Assembly: GCA_031258785.1 (NCBI GenBank)
Contig: JAIRMJ010000005.1
Coordinates: 1-54,215 of the forward strand
Length of the DNA: 54,215 nucleotides
Direction of reading: 5' to 3'
DNA from: Holosporales bacterium
Lineage (GTDB): Bacteria > Pseudomonadota > Alphaproteobacteria > RUG11792
The notes under the pieces were generated by a model. That model had not been told where the DNA came from. It saw only the letters and a program-made list of their open reading frames with translations, and did not search any database. Position numbers and translations under genes: made by a program. This document shows positions 1 to 8,600 of this stretch, piece after piece (the first letter of the stretch is position 1; every line of letters starts with the position of its first letter).

Positions 1-1116
1 AAGAACGACTACGTAAGAGAGGCATATCAAAAATATGAAAAAAATACAAGAGAAAAGGCCTCGAAAACCTCTGGTGTAGAACAAAATTCGACGTTGCGAT
101 TCATACAGGCTTTGGTTGAACCCACCTGTAAGTGGGAGCCGGAATGTGATAGAGCCTTAGTTTTAATGTACATATATGGGTATGGGGCGCACTTCGATAT
201 AAAGTACACGAGCACAGTGCCGCAAGAGTGGCAGGTAGTGAATAAAAAAGTACCAGAAGCAATCAATAGCAGATTGCCCCAAAACCCGATACCATATCTT
301 GCACTGGCGGGCACGGCGCAGAGCGTCAAGGAAGATCTAGCGTCTCAGCAGGCAAGGTGGCTTGTTGGTCAGTTACGAGAGCAGACAGTAGCGCCTAACA
401 GACGGAAGGAACTTAGGAAGACGTTCGAAAACTTCATAAAACAGGTATGGGGACGGCTGCAACACCTGAATGGTTGGGGGCTCGATCAAGGAAGGCTAGA
501 TGCACAGAAGACGGATATGTCGCTCTGGCTTCTGCACTTGGGCCTGGCGGGGCCGGAAGAGAACCATCAGCATATCAAGCAAGTCTGGGAAGAGGAAATA
601 ACTGAGCGGCCAGCCGGCTACATTTGGGATTGGACATCTGATGAAATATCACAAAACTACAACCATTGCCTTGAGGCTTTTCTGGTAGATCTGAAAAGCG
701 AGCTTGACTTCTCCTTAGGCTGGCCCTATCTGGTGGAAGCTGGTCCTGAAATACTGAAAGCGGCGCTGGCTCAAGCAGAAACACAGGAGCGCGTGCAGCT
801 GATCAACCAGGCACATTGTATGCTTCTGCACAACTTAGGAGTGTATCTTTGGTGGCTTGGGATTGGATTCGCGGAGGCAAGCTGCAGGATAATGGATGAC
901 GAAATCTATCAAAGCAGGGTAGAATTTGCGACTCCAGGATCTGACCGAATGATGCGGATCTTGCGTGGCCTGTGTATCATGGGATACGCTGATCTGGCTA
1001 GAACAATTCTTCGCACGATCGAGGACCAGGCGAAGAAAACAAAACGAACGCCGCTGGATATGACAGAATACAAGGCAGCATGCGCGGCCGTGCCAAAATG
1101 TCTGCTGCCTCTATAA
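1..1116 (+). CDS. Hypothetical protein, 5' end outside the window
   Basis: The reading frame is open from base 1, so the gene probably begins before the window; a TTG at 94 is the first possible start inside it. At least 371 codons end at TAA 1114-1116. The product looks soluble and mostly helical, rich in Trp, Glu and Leu (for example the stretch LSLWLL-like around base 520 and YLWWLGIGFAEA around base 845), with no signal peptide visible and no transmembrane segment that I would trust. I recognise no family or catalytic motif. It converges on dnaN across about 120 bases. A real gene is likely from its length and codon texture; the function is unknown. Confidence 0.6.
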   Translation, partial: KNDYVREAYQKYEKNTREKASKTSGVEQNSTLRFIQALVEPTCKWEPECDRALVLMYIYGYGAHFDIKYTSTVPQEWQVVNKKVPEAINSRLPQNPIPYLALAGTAQSVKEDLASQQARWLVGQLREQTVAPNRRKELRKTFENFIKQVWGRLQHLNGWGLDQGRLDAQKTDMSLWLLHLGLAGPEENHQHIKQVWEEEITERPAGYIWDWTSDEISQNYNHCLEAFLVDLKSELDFSLGWPYLVEAGPEILKAALAQAETQERVQLINQAHCMLLHNLGVYLWWLGIGFAEASCRIMDDEIYQSRVEFATPGSDRMMRILRGLCIMGYADLARTILRTIEDQAKKTKRTPLDMTEYKAACAAVPKCLLPL

Positions 1117-1237
1117 GACGGGGCTGGGCCGAAGAGCAGGACGAGGCTCCTGGCTTTGGACCTTGAGCAGCTTAGAGCGGCCCGACACTCTTCTCTGCTC
1201 GATTGTCTGGAGTTTGATCCCGTATCAGCCGCGATAG

Positions 1238-2404
1238 TCAGCTATTCACAACTTCAATCGGCATGACTGCGAAGCACATATCGACCACGGGAACTGCACC
1301 AGTAACGGTTGGTTTGATGATTGTTGAGGATTTACTCTCGGCGAGCAAAATAGTTACCTGAGGCGTCTCGATTTCTCTGAGGATCTCAAGTAGGAATCGA
1401 CTATTAAAGCAGATCTCGAGCGGCTCGAAGGCATTGAACGAAGCATCGATTTCCTCCGTAGCGCTGCCAAGCTCACGGCTTATGCCCGTTAAAGTCAATT
1501 TATCTCTGGAAATTTCTAACTTCACTGAGCTTGTCGAATCCATCACCACTGTGCTGACTCTATCAAGTGCCGCCACAAAGTCCTTTGTGTTGACTTCGAG
1601 GACCTTATCATTGGACACATTCAGAGCCGCTTTGTATTCCGGAAACGTCCCATTTATCAGTCTGGAGCTAAATTCAGATAAAATGCCATCAGACGTGACA
1701 AGGCTAAACAAGATTCTATTCTCAGAGATTGATATCTTGAGCTCCTCGTCACTACTCCCATCGATTAGCTTCAGCATCTCCCAGACAGCGCGCTTCGATA
1801 CTATGATCGGCTCCATCTTCTGAGCAATCGCGGGAGCACTCGTGCTAACACACGATATCCTGAACAGATCTGTTGCTACAAAACATATCTTATTTTGCCC
1901 TAGATCGTTCTCATAGTGCCAGTGGATACCATTTAGATGGAATCGCGTGTTATCCAGCAGCATAGCGACCTTTGCCACATCAATTGCTTTTTTAAAGGTC
2001 TTCGTATTCATTTGAAACGAAACGGGATAGTCCATCGCGGCTATTGGAGGAAAGCTGTCTGCCTCTATGTAATGTATGGAGAAAGAGGCTCTGTCGCTCG
2101 TCATCTTGATAGAATTTGCCGATTTATCAAATTCGAACGTCACATTTGAGCCAGGAGACATTTTACGTGTGATATCGTGTAGTAGCCCAGCTGGAAGGCA
2201 ATACTGCCCATCCTCGACAACCTGACAGTCTAGGACATCATTTATCGTCATATCCATATTCGTTGCAGTGATGGACAACCTCTTGTCCGGTGTCGTTGCA
2301 AACAGGATATACCCGAGTACCGGTACTGCCTGTTTCTTTTCGATGATCCATGTCGCATGCGCAAGAGCTTTCTCTAGCACCTTTTGGTTCACTGTCAACT
2401 TCAT
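1238..2404 (-). CDS. dnaN: DNA polymerase III subunit beta (sliding clamp)
   Basis: The 388-residue product is the ring-shaped processivity clamp that holds the replicative polymerase on DNA. The N-terminus MKLTVNQKVLEKAL, the central TRFHLNGIHW and VATDLFRIS segments (family: TR.YLNGI and VATDGHRLA) and the C-terminal VMPIEVV segment (family: MPMR) identify it; the length is slightly above the usual 366-375. ATG 2402-2404 has an AAGGAG ribosome site ten bases upstream, inside the end of pepA, so pepA and dnaN are probably cotranscribed (3-base gap). In most bacteria dnaN follows dnaA; here it follows pepA, a sign of rearrangement. The usual His-Arg of the VATDGHR loop is Phe-Arg. Confidence 0.95.
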   Translation of the reverse strand: MKLTVNQKVLEKALAHATWIIEKKQAVPVLGYILFATTPDKRLSITATNMDMTINDVLDCQVVEDGQYCLPAGLLHDITRKMSPGSNVTFEFDKSANSIKMTSDRASFSIHYIEADSFPPIAAMDYPVSFQMNTKTFKKAIDVAKVAMLLDNTRFHLNGIHWHYENDLGQNKICFVATDLFRISCVSTSAPAIAQKMEPIIVSKRAVWEMLKLIDGSSDEELKISISENRILFSLVTSDGILSEFSSRLINGTFPEYKAALNVSNDKVLEVNTKDFVAALDRVSTVVMDSTSSVKLEISRDKLTLTGISRELGSATEEIDASFNAFEPLEICFNSRFLLEILREIETPQVTILLAESKSSTIIKPTVTGAVPVVDMCFAVMPIEVVNS

Positions 2405-2407
2405 TTT

Positions 2408-3895
2408 TCAATCTCCTTTTGACCTTGAATAATGCTTCTCTATAAAATCATCCATTAGGCGGACGCCAAACCCGGTTGCTCCCTTTCCGGACAGAGCTCT
2501 GACTTTATCGTCCCACTCTGTGGCAGCTATGTCAAGATGCGCCCATTTTGTACCTTCACCGACAAATTCTTTCAGAAACATGGCTGCTGTAATGCTACCG
2601 GCCCCACGACCACACCCTGTGTTCTTCACATCTGCGATATCAGACTTAATGTCAGATGCATATGACGGATGCAAAGGCAATCTCCATAGCTTCTCCCCAA
2701 CGTACTCAGAAGACGCCATCAGCTGAGAGGAGAGCTCATCCGAATTCGAGAAGAGCCCAGCGTACTCATGGCCCAAGGCGATCTGTATAGCTCCAGTCAG
2801 TGTTGCGAAGTCCACTATCGCTTGCGGGCTAAATCTCTCCTTTGTGTACCAAAGTACGTCGGCTAAGATTAGCCGTCCTTCAGCGTCTGTGTTGTCAACC
2901 TCAATTGTCTTTTTGGACATTGAAACCACCACATCGCCTGGTCTTTGAGCCCTTCCTGAGATAACGTTCTCTGCGATTCCTATGACACCTACTACATTGG
3001 TTCTCGATTTCTTAAGAGCAAGTGTCTTCAAGGTCCCTATAACAACTGCGGCCCCCGTCATGTCCATCTTCATACGCCACATGTCCTTTGATGGCTTCAG
3101 ACTCAATCCGCCTGCATCAAATGTAATCCCCTTGCCAACCAATGCGACAGGCGGCATATCCTTTTCTGCCTTGTATTCCATAGCTACGACGTATGAGTTG
3201 CGGTCACTCCCTTGAGCAACTGCGAGAAGTGCGTTCATTTCCAGTTTGGCCAGATCCTTCGCGTCCAAGACAGTTACCTTCACTCCTAGCTTCTTGAGTT
3301 TGACAGCCTCCTCAACTATCTGTTCTGGAGTCATGACGTTGGCCGGCTCCGTGACCATACTGCGTACAGCAAACACCCCTTCCGCTACCTTAGACAGATC
3401 CTCGAACGCATTCCTATTTATTTCCGTATATGATGTTTGACATTCCATGCTTTTAATCTTGGGAGGTTTCTTAGCTGTCTTGTATTTATCAAAGATCCAC
3501 GATTTTAGGAGGATTCCAGAGGCTAAATACGCAGAGGCAGCTTCTATTCCAACCATTTCAACACTGTTCATGAGGCAGACATGAGCATCCTTGGACCTTA
3601 TGTGGTTGAAGATGTACCCTCCCAGCTTCTCCATACTCGCTCTGGATGCCATGTCTTTCCTGCCAGCACCAGCCACGACTATTTCCACCACGCGGCCACT
3701 CAGAGATATATCAAAACTCTCTATCTTCGCATATCCAAGGTCTTTCGTCGCTTCTTGCATCCTCTTTGGAAGGACCTTATCAAATACCTCCCGCAGCTTA
3801 TCTTCGGCAAAGCCACGTCCATCCTCATATGCAACAACAATTATTGAATCAACTAGATCGAGTTTTAAAGTCTCGGAAAAAGTAACATTTTTCAC
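2408..3895 (-). CDS. pepA: Leucyl aminopeptidase (M17 family, cytosolic)
   Basis: A 495-residue M17 aminopeptidase that removes N-terminal residues from peptides in the cytosol; some family members also bind DNA in plasmid dimer resolution and transcription control. The two-metal site is complete: Lys255 and Asp260 in GKGITFDAGGLSLKP, Lys267, Asp278, and Asp337/Glu339 with catalytic Arg341 in NTDAEGRL. The N-terminal third is the usual less conserved macro-like domain. The start is GTG 3893-3895, giving MKNVTFSETLKLD. It is first of a likely pepA-dnaN unit, and a 360-base gap separates it from rplI upstream. Confidence 0.95.
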   Translation of the reverse strand: MKNVTFSETLKLDLVDSIIVVAYEDGRGFAEDKLREVFDKVLPKRMQEATKDLGYAKIESFDISLSGRVVEIVVAGAGRKDMASRASMEKLGGYIFNHIRSKDAHVCLMNSVEMVGIEAASAYLASGILLKSWIFDKYKTAKKPPKIKSMECQTSYTEINRNAFEDLSKVAEGVFAVRSMVTEPANVMTPEQIVEEAVKLKKLGVKVTVLDAKDLAKLEMNALLAVAQGSDRNSYVVAMEYKAEKDMPPVALVGKGITFDAGGLSLKPSKDMWRMKMDMTGAAVVIGTLKTLALKKSRTNVVGVIGIAENVISGRAQRPGDVVVSMSKKTIEVDNTDAEGRLILADVLWYTKERFSPQAIVDFATLTGAIQIALGHEYAGLFSNSDELSSQLMASSEYVGEKLWRLPLHPSYASDIKSDIADVKNTGCGRGAGSITAAMFLKEFVGEGTKWAHLDIAATEWDDKVRALSGKGATGFGVRLMDDFIEKHYSRSKGD

Positions 3896-4255
3896 GCTAA
3901 TGCCCCGCTTCGGCCACTAAAATTCTGCACAGCCATTGTACTCAATCCACATGTGGAAATAAACTCATAATATGTTTTTGTATGAGTGTCCAGTTGTTCT
4001 ATCAAAGCACACGGAATGACGGTGGATCCTGCTCTGGCCATGCTTCGACTGTAGCTCCTTGCATTCCGACGCCGCCGCAAGATTGGCCCATCAAACTCAT
4101 ACAGACAAGGCGAGGATTAGTTCACGGCTTTGTCACTGCTTCCTGGAAAGCGCATTTAGGATTTGTCGTACTACCTGTATTGTCATAAAGTCGCGCATCT
4201 CTTGCTCACTTTAGTTCGCAATCAGAATGAGGAGTTCGAATATCCTGGCTCCGGC
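3896..4255. other. Intergenic stretch between rplI and pepA
   Basis: There are 360 bases without a convincing gene. The short frames here have no ribosome site and no recognisable product. It must hold the pepA promoter unless rplI reads through. I see no tRNA, terminator hairpin or repeat. Confidence 0.4.
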
Positions 4256-4762
4256 CTACTGAATTGCTCCCTCGGCATCTTGTTCTGACGTAGTGGAGGT
4301 TTCCTCTCCGCTACGTTCTGCTGCCGTGCAGACACGTGCTACAATATTCGCGATTACACCTGGAAACAGCACAACACCAACATTGTGGTTGCCAATGGAG
4401 CGAATTGGGGCTTGCAGTCTTATTTGAGACTTCTCCACTATATGCCCCTGCTGTGCCAGTTCTGCTATTATATCTGCTGGTCTCACAGAGCCGTACAAAT
4501 ACCCGGAATCGCTCGCGTTTCGTACGATAACGACAGAAGCTCCATCCATCTTAGCTGCTGCAATTTCAGCAGCTGCCTTGCTTTTATGGTTCCTCGCTTC
4601 TATCTCTGCCTGCTTAGATCTAAAGTATTCCAAATTAGCCTGTGTCGCTCTCAGCGCCTTTCCTTTAAGAAGCAGAAAATTTCTCGCGTACCCAGGCTTC
4701 ACATCCACAACATCTCCTACAGCACCGAGCTTCTCAACAACTTCGAGTAAAATTACCTGCAT
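4256..4762 (-). CDS. rplI: 50S ribosomal protein L9
   Basis: L9 binds 23S rRNA near the L1 stalk and helps maintain reading frame. The N-terminal domain MQVILLEVVEKLGAVGDVV, then KPGYARNFLLLKGKA, is diagnostic; a long helix follows (residues about 40-75), then the C-terminal rRNA-binding domain (about 90-150). The start is ATG 4760-4762, because that methionine opens the conserved sequence and has AGAAGGTG just upstream; a frame extending to 4780 would add six unconserved residues. The 168 residues exceed the usual 148-150, with an acidic Ser/Thr/Glu tail. rplI normally follows rpsF-rpsR, which here lie more than 22 kb away. Confidence 0.94.
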   Translation of the reverse strand: MQVILLEVVEKLGAVGDVVDVKPGYARNFLLLKGKALRATQANLEYFRSKQAEIEARNHKSKAAAEIAAAKMDGASVVIVRNASDSGYLYGSVRPADIIAELAQQGHIVEKSQIRLQAPIRSIGNHNVGVVLFPGVIANIVARVCTAAERSGEETSTTSEQDAEGAIQ

Positions 4763-5094
4763 AAAGCACCTTCTAAGCAAAACCTATGTCAAGACGAACA
4801 CCACGATTCTATCACTTAACACACCCAAAAGCCACTCCAAATGCACAACAGTAGCAGATGCCATCCATAAGAGGGAATATGGCGAGAACAGCCACCGCAT
4901 ACTATTTTTAAAGAAGGACTACGTGGAACATTTTTATCTGGTATCTTGGAGTACACAATTGCATAAGGTAATTATTTGTGCTTATCACGCAACCAACAAA
5001 AACACTTGGTAACGCTTTGTACATATGTTAAAAACATGGACAATCGAAGCGTATATGCCTAACGGCGTGGCGAGCCAGGGGCAAGAGACAGCAG
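4763..5094. other. Divergent intergenic region rplI / mraY
   Basis: There are 332 bases between two divergent genes, so promoters for both should be here. A plus-strand open frame crosses it (4578-5012) but overlaps rplI antisense and matches no family. The only clear sequence signal is the parS-like half-palindrome at 4911-4934, listed separately. Confidence 0.4.
4911..4934. promoter_or_regulatory. Degenerate parS-like half-site
   Basis: Aligned on the 24-base parS palindrome found near parAB, the right 14 bases (ACGTGGAACATTTT) are perfect and the left half has five mismatches. The identity with the rsmG-side parS continues for five more bases (TATCT), 19 in a row. It is either a weak ParB site or the relic of a full one. 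Confidence 0.45.
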
Positions 5095-6186
5095 ATGTTA
5101 TACAACATAATATATAAGGGTTTCGGTTCCACGCATCATGTCTTGAATGTACTGAGGTACGTTACATTCAGGTCTATATGTGCTTTTCTAGCTTCGTTTT
5201 GCCTTGTATTGTTTATCGGGCCAAAGTTCATAAATCTCCTTAAGAAGCGGCAGGCAAATGGGCAGCCAATAAGGGACGACGGACCGCAATCTCATCTTAT
5301 GTCCAAGAAGGGAACGCCGACGATGGGAGGGCTAATGATCATATGCTCAGTCCTTTGCAGCACGCTCCTGTTCGCAGATTTGGAAAACACGAACGCTTGG
5401 CTTTGTATGGTCGTGTTGCTGGGATTTGGCGGGATTGGAGCAATTGACGATTTCTGCAAGATAAAGAAGTTCGACTATCATGGCATATCTGGTAAAACAA
5501 AATTGCTTATGCAGGTTGCTGTTGCAGGAATCTGTTGCTATCTGGCGTTCTATGTAAACCCACATCCAGGGGCTACCAAGCTCTTCTTTCCCATCTTTAA
5601 GAATTATCAAGTCGAGCTGGGGGCCTTCTTCGCGTTATGGGCCATACTCGTTATGGTTGGGAGCTCAAACGCAGTGAACCTCACAGACGGCCTCGACGGA
5701 CTAGCTATGGGTCCAGTTATCATGACATCCATATGTTTTGCTGTTCTCAGTTACCTCGTTGGCAACAGTATCTTCTCTGAGTATCTCAAAATCATGCATG
5801 TTCCGGGTGTAGCAGAGGTGTGCGTATTTCTAGGTGGTCTAGTTGGTGCTGGACTAGGATTCATGTGGTATAACGCCCCTCCGGCGAAGGTTTTCATGGG
5901 AGATACTGGATCAGTCGCAATTGGAGGTGTCCTCGGGTTTGTAGCCCTCCTCTCGAAGCAAGAATTGATCTACCCGCTTGTGGGCGGGGTATTCGTGATC
6001 GAGGCAATCTCTGTGATCCTCCAGGTCTTGTATTTCAAGATCACTGGGAAACGAGCGTTCCTAATGGCTCCTATCCATCACCACTTCGAAAAAAAGGGCT
6101 GGTCAGAGGCAACCATCGTATTCAGATTTTGGATCATCTCGATAATGTTGGGAATCCTCTCACTCGCAACTTTGAAGTTAAGATGA
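5095..6186 (+). CDS. mraY: Phospho-N-acetylmuramoyl-pentapeptide-transferase
   Basis: MraY moves phospho-MurNAc-pentapeptide from UDP to undecaprenyl phosphate, making lipid I at the inner membrane. The 363 residues match the family's usual 360. Diagnostic signatures are IRDDGPQSH and KKGTPTMGG near residue 60-80, the catalytic DDF (GAIDDFCKIKK), NAVNLTDGLDGLA and the C-terminal APIHHHFEKKGW. About ten hydrophobic membrane helices separate them. The start is ATG 5095, with only a loose AGGGG about 16 bases upstream. It stands alone here instead of in a dcw cluster. With murJ, ddl, dapB and ftsA in the window, it shows that the organism still makes peptidoglycan. Confidence 0.96.
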   Translation: MLYNIIYKGFGSTHHVLNVLRYVTFRSICAFLASFCLVLFIGPKFINLLKKRQANGQPIRDDGPQSHLMSKKGTPTMGGLMIICSVLCSTLLFADLENTNAWLCMVVLLGFGGIGAIDDFCKIKKFDYHGISGKTKLLMQVAVAGICCYLAFYVNPHPGATKLFFPIFKNYQVELGAFFALWAILVMVGSSNAVNLTDGLDGLAMGPVIMTSICFAVLSYLVGNSIFSEYLKIMHVPGVAEVCVFLGGLVGAGLGFMWYNAPPAKVFMGDTGSVAIGGVLGFVALLSKQELIYPLVGGVFVIEAISVILQVLYFKITGKRAFLMAPIHHHFEKKGWSEATIVFRFWIISIMLGILSLATLKLR

Positions 6187-6502
6187 AACGACGAACTGTC
6201 TTTGTCTACATTTGATGGTGCACGCTGCTTACTCGGGACGAAGGCTGTTTGTGACTTTTATGTCAACGTGAATGCTATTGGTTCACTCATTTAAGACTCT
6301 TCTTGAAAGCACATATTTATGTGATTTATTTGAAAACGCTGGGAGTATCAGTCAATCCTATGCCTGCCATATTCCTGGAATTGGTGTGTATAGGAGCCGT
6401 CCCAGATAAGAAAAATAGTCTATGATAAGGAGATGCGAAAGAGCAAGCTAAGTAATCAAAAACACAGCGGTACTGTTGATATCTCGATTCAATTGAGGTA
6501 GC
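6187..6502. other. Convergent intergenic stretch mraY / murJ
   Basis: There are 316 bases between convergent genes. I see no gene, no strong GC hairpin followed by a T run, and no repeat. Confidence 0.35.
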
Positions 6503-8044
6503 TCATATCTTTCGCAGCTTTGTCAGTCCATGAGCAATGATCTTTTTCATTTCTGCATCGCCAAGAAGGTAGAGGGACGCGATGTAGACCACTAGACCAC
6601 CTGAGAAGATGGTACTCATCGCGCTTATCTCCGATAACATGCCAGTTCTTTCGTAGCATGCATCGATGCTCTGTGTTGCGATCCACATAACTAAGGAGGC
6701 GACCAATATCTTGACGAGCGTGATGACTGTTGCTTTGTTCGCTTTCCACGACATTTTCATCTTACGACACATTACAAACACATTGATGACCCCAGCAATC
6801 GAATTCGCTAGGGCCAGGCCCAGTTCAGCGAGGGGAACAATGAAGATTCCGCCAAGCACTACATTAGCTATTATTGACATGACTGCTGCCCTGATGGGGG
6901 TGCTCGCGTCTTTTTGGGCAAAAAGTATCGAGGATGCGATCTTTGATGCGACGTATGCTGGCAGTCCAAGAGCGGCTACCTGCAGCACTTTCGCAGTACT
7001 TATCACCGCAGTTTCTGGAAATCTACCATGCCCATAGATAAGAGAGATCAAGTGAACAGAGAGGGCCACGAGACCTACCACTGATGGCAGTGTCAAGCGC
7101 ATCGTAAACAGCAAAGACTTCTCCTGGATACATCTTGTATCAGACTCCTGTTTTCTGGCGATCCTCTCAGAGATTTCTGGCAAAAGCACGATCCCCATCG
7201 AAATACCAAATAGAGCCAGCGGGAGTTGCACAAATCTGTCTGCACAGTGTAGATATGTAACACAGCCAGTTGGGAGGAATGATGCGTAGACTAGACCAGT
7301 CAATACATTTACCTGTGCTACGCCTGCTCCTGCCAAGACGGGAGTTAGCTTCTTCAAGAAACTTTTGACCTCTTGAGTCATCCTTATCCTCGTTATGGTG
7401 GGCCCAGGAAGCTGGAGCCGCTTGACGTATGCATACATATAGAAAAACTGGAAAATTCCAGATGCTAGAACTCCGTATGATGCTCGGTTCCCAGCCGAGA
7501 ACGTATCCTGAAATAGCAACAGGGATGTGACGAGAATACAGTTCACTAAAATTGGGCACATCGCAAACTGGAAGAACAGCTTACACGTCACAAGTATGCC
7601 GCTGTAGATAGTGGATAGAGAAATAAAGGCAACGCTGAGGATTATTATCCTGACGAAGTCCGTAGCCAGCTCAAGCTTGTCGGCGTGAGCCGTGAACCCC
7701 GGGGCCATTAAGATTGTAAACTCCCTTGCAAAGATCATAATAGTCGCAGTAAGCAGTCCAACCACCCAAAATACCAGTGAGAATATGCTAGACGAAAATT
7801 CCCTGGCTTCATCGCTTTTTCCGACTGAGTGGAAATCAGCATAATATGGAACAAAGATTGACTGAAAGCCACCCTCTGCGAAAAATTTCCTGAAAAAGCA
7901 CGGAAATTTAAAGGCCGTAGTAAATGCATCCATCTCGATTGAGGCCCCCAGAAAGTGAGTCATCACGGCTTCTCTCAGGATGCCAAATACCCTGCTTACG
8001 ATGGTAAGTCCACTTACGGTAAAAAAACCTTTTGCCAGTGACAT
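6503..8044 (-). CDS. murJ: Lipid II flippase MurJ
   Basis: MurJ (MviN) flips lipid II across the inner membrane for peptidoglycan assembly. The N-terminus carries the family hallmark SRVFGILREAVMTHFLGAS and MDAFTTAFKFP, followed by FFAEGGFQSIFVPYY (family: LFAEGAFSQAFVP). The 513 residues and about 14 hydrophobic segments match the family. The start is ATG 8042-8044; no good ribosome site precedes it. It is monocistronic, convergent with mraY, whose product makes lipid I in the same pathway. Confidence 0.95.
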   Translation of the reverse strand: MSLAKGFFTVSGLTIVSRVFGILREAVMTHFLGASIEMDAFTTAFKFPCFFRKFFAEGGFQSIFVPYYADFHSVGKSDEAREFSSSIFSLVFWVVGLLTATIMIFAREFTILMAPGFTAHADKLELATDFVRIIILSVAFISLSTIYSGILVTCKLFFQFAMCPILVNCILVTSLLLFQDTFSAGNRASYGVLASGIFQFFYMYAYVKRLQLPGPTITRIRMTQEVKSFLKKLTPVLAGAGVAQVNVLTGLVYASFLPTGCVTYLHCADRFVQLPLALFGISMGIVLLPEISERIARKQESDTRCIQEKSLLFTMRLTLPSVVGLVALSVHLISLIYGHGRFPETAVISTAKVLQVAALGLPAYVASKIASSILFAQKDASTPIRAAVMSIIANVVLGGIFIVPLAELGLALANSIAGVINVFVMCRKMKMSWKANKATVITLVKILVASLVMWIATQSIDACYERTGMLSEISAMSTIFSGGLVVYIASLYLLGDAEMKKIIAHGLTKLRKI

Positions 8045-8600
8045 CCGGAATCTGCTTGCACTTTTTGCACCATGCTGAAGTATATCTTTCTCCGGCTATC
8101 ATAACAACAAGCTTTACAGACAATCCTGAACTGGGCACTGTACGTCATACAGACACTTAGCGGAAAGTAGAACAGATATGCCCAAACAAATAGCAGTCGG
8201 TTGCAGTTGCGTCGGCAATGCGGGCTGATGCGCATGCAGAGAACTTTCTAACTATGCAGAAAAAGTGGCATGACAATTAACTGCTACAGGGATTGAATCT
8301 AATATTGCGGGGAAGGCAATAGGCCTTCTCAAAACCGTGTGCAGTTTTGGTTGGTGGCATTTACCACTCGGGCACTACAAAATCTTTCTGTACGATTTTT
8401 TGCATGTGGAATTTTTTTGAAGAAACGATTAAATGGTACTTACGGTTTTAGCCGGAGTGAGATTCATGCAACTTGCGGAACATCGACATTTTTTGAATGT
8501 TTAGTCAAATTGTTGATCAATTATTCGCGTTACTATCACCGCCTCCGTAAGATGTGCTACAATATCGAGAAGTGTTGGACGAAGTTGGATAACTGAAGAG
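8045..8600. other. Divergent intergenic region murJ / alaS
   Basis: There are 556 bases without a recognisable gene, although short frames exist. A TACAAT at 8558-8563, about 40 bases before the alaS start, could be its -10 box, but no good -35 is visible. No tRNA or large inverted repeat was seen. Confidence 0.35.

Noticed and set aside
4578-5012. A 144-codon frame antisense to rplI, containing KKDYVE as does the autotransporter C-terminus
   Set aside because: Only 17 bases are identical to the autotransporter gene and no neighbouring similarity follows; the overlap with rplI argues against a gene or a barrel relic.
6489-6749. Short minus-strand frames around the end of murJ
   Set aside because: These are frame shadows of murJ without starts or known motifs.
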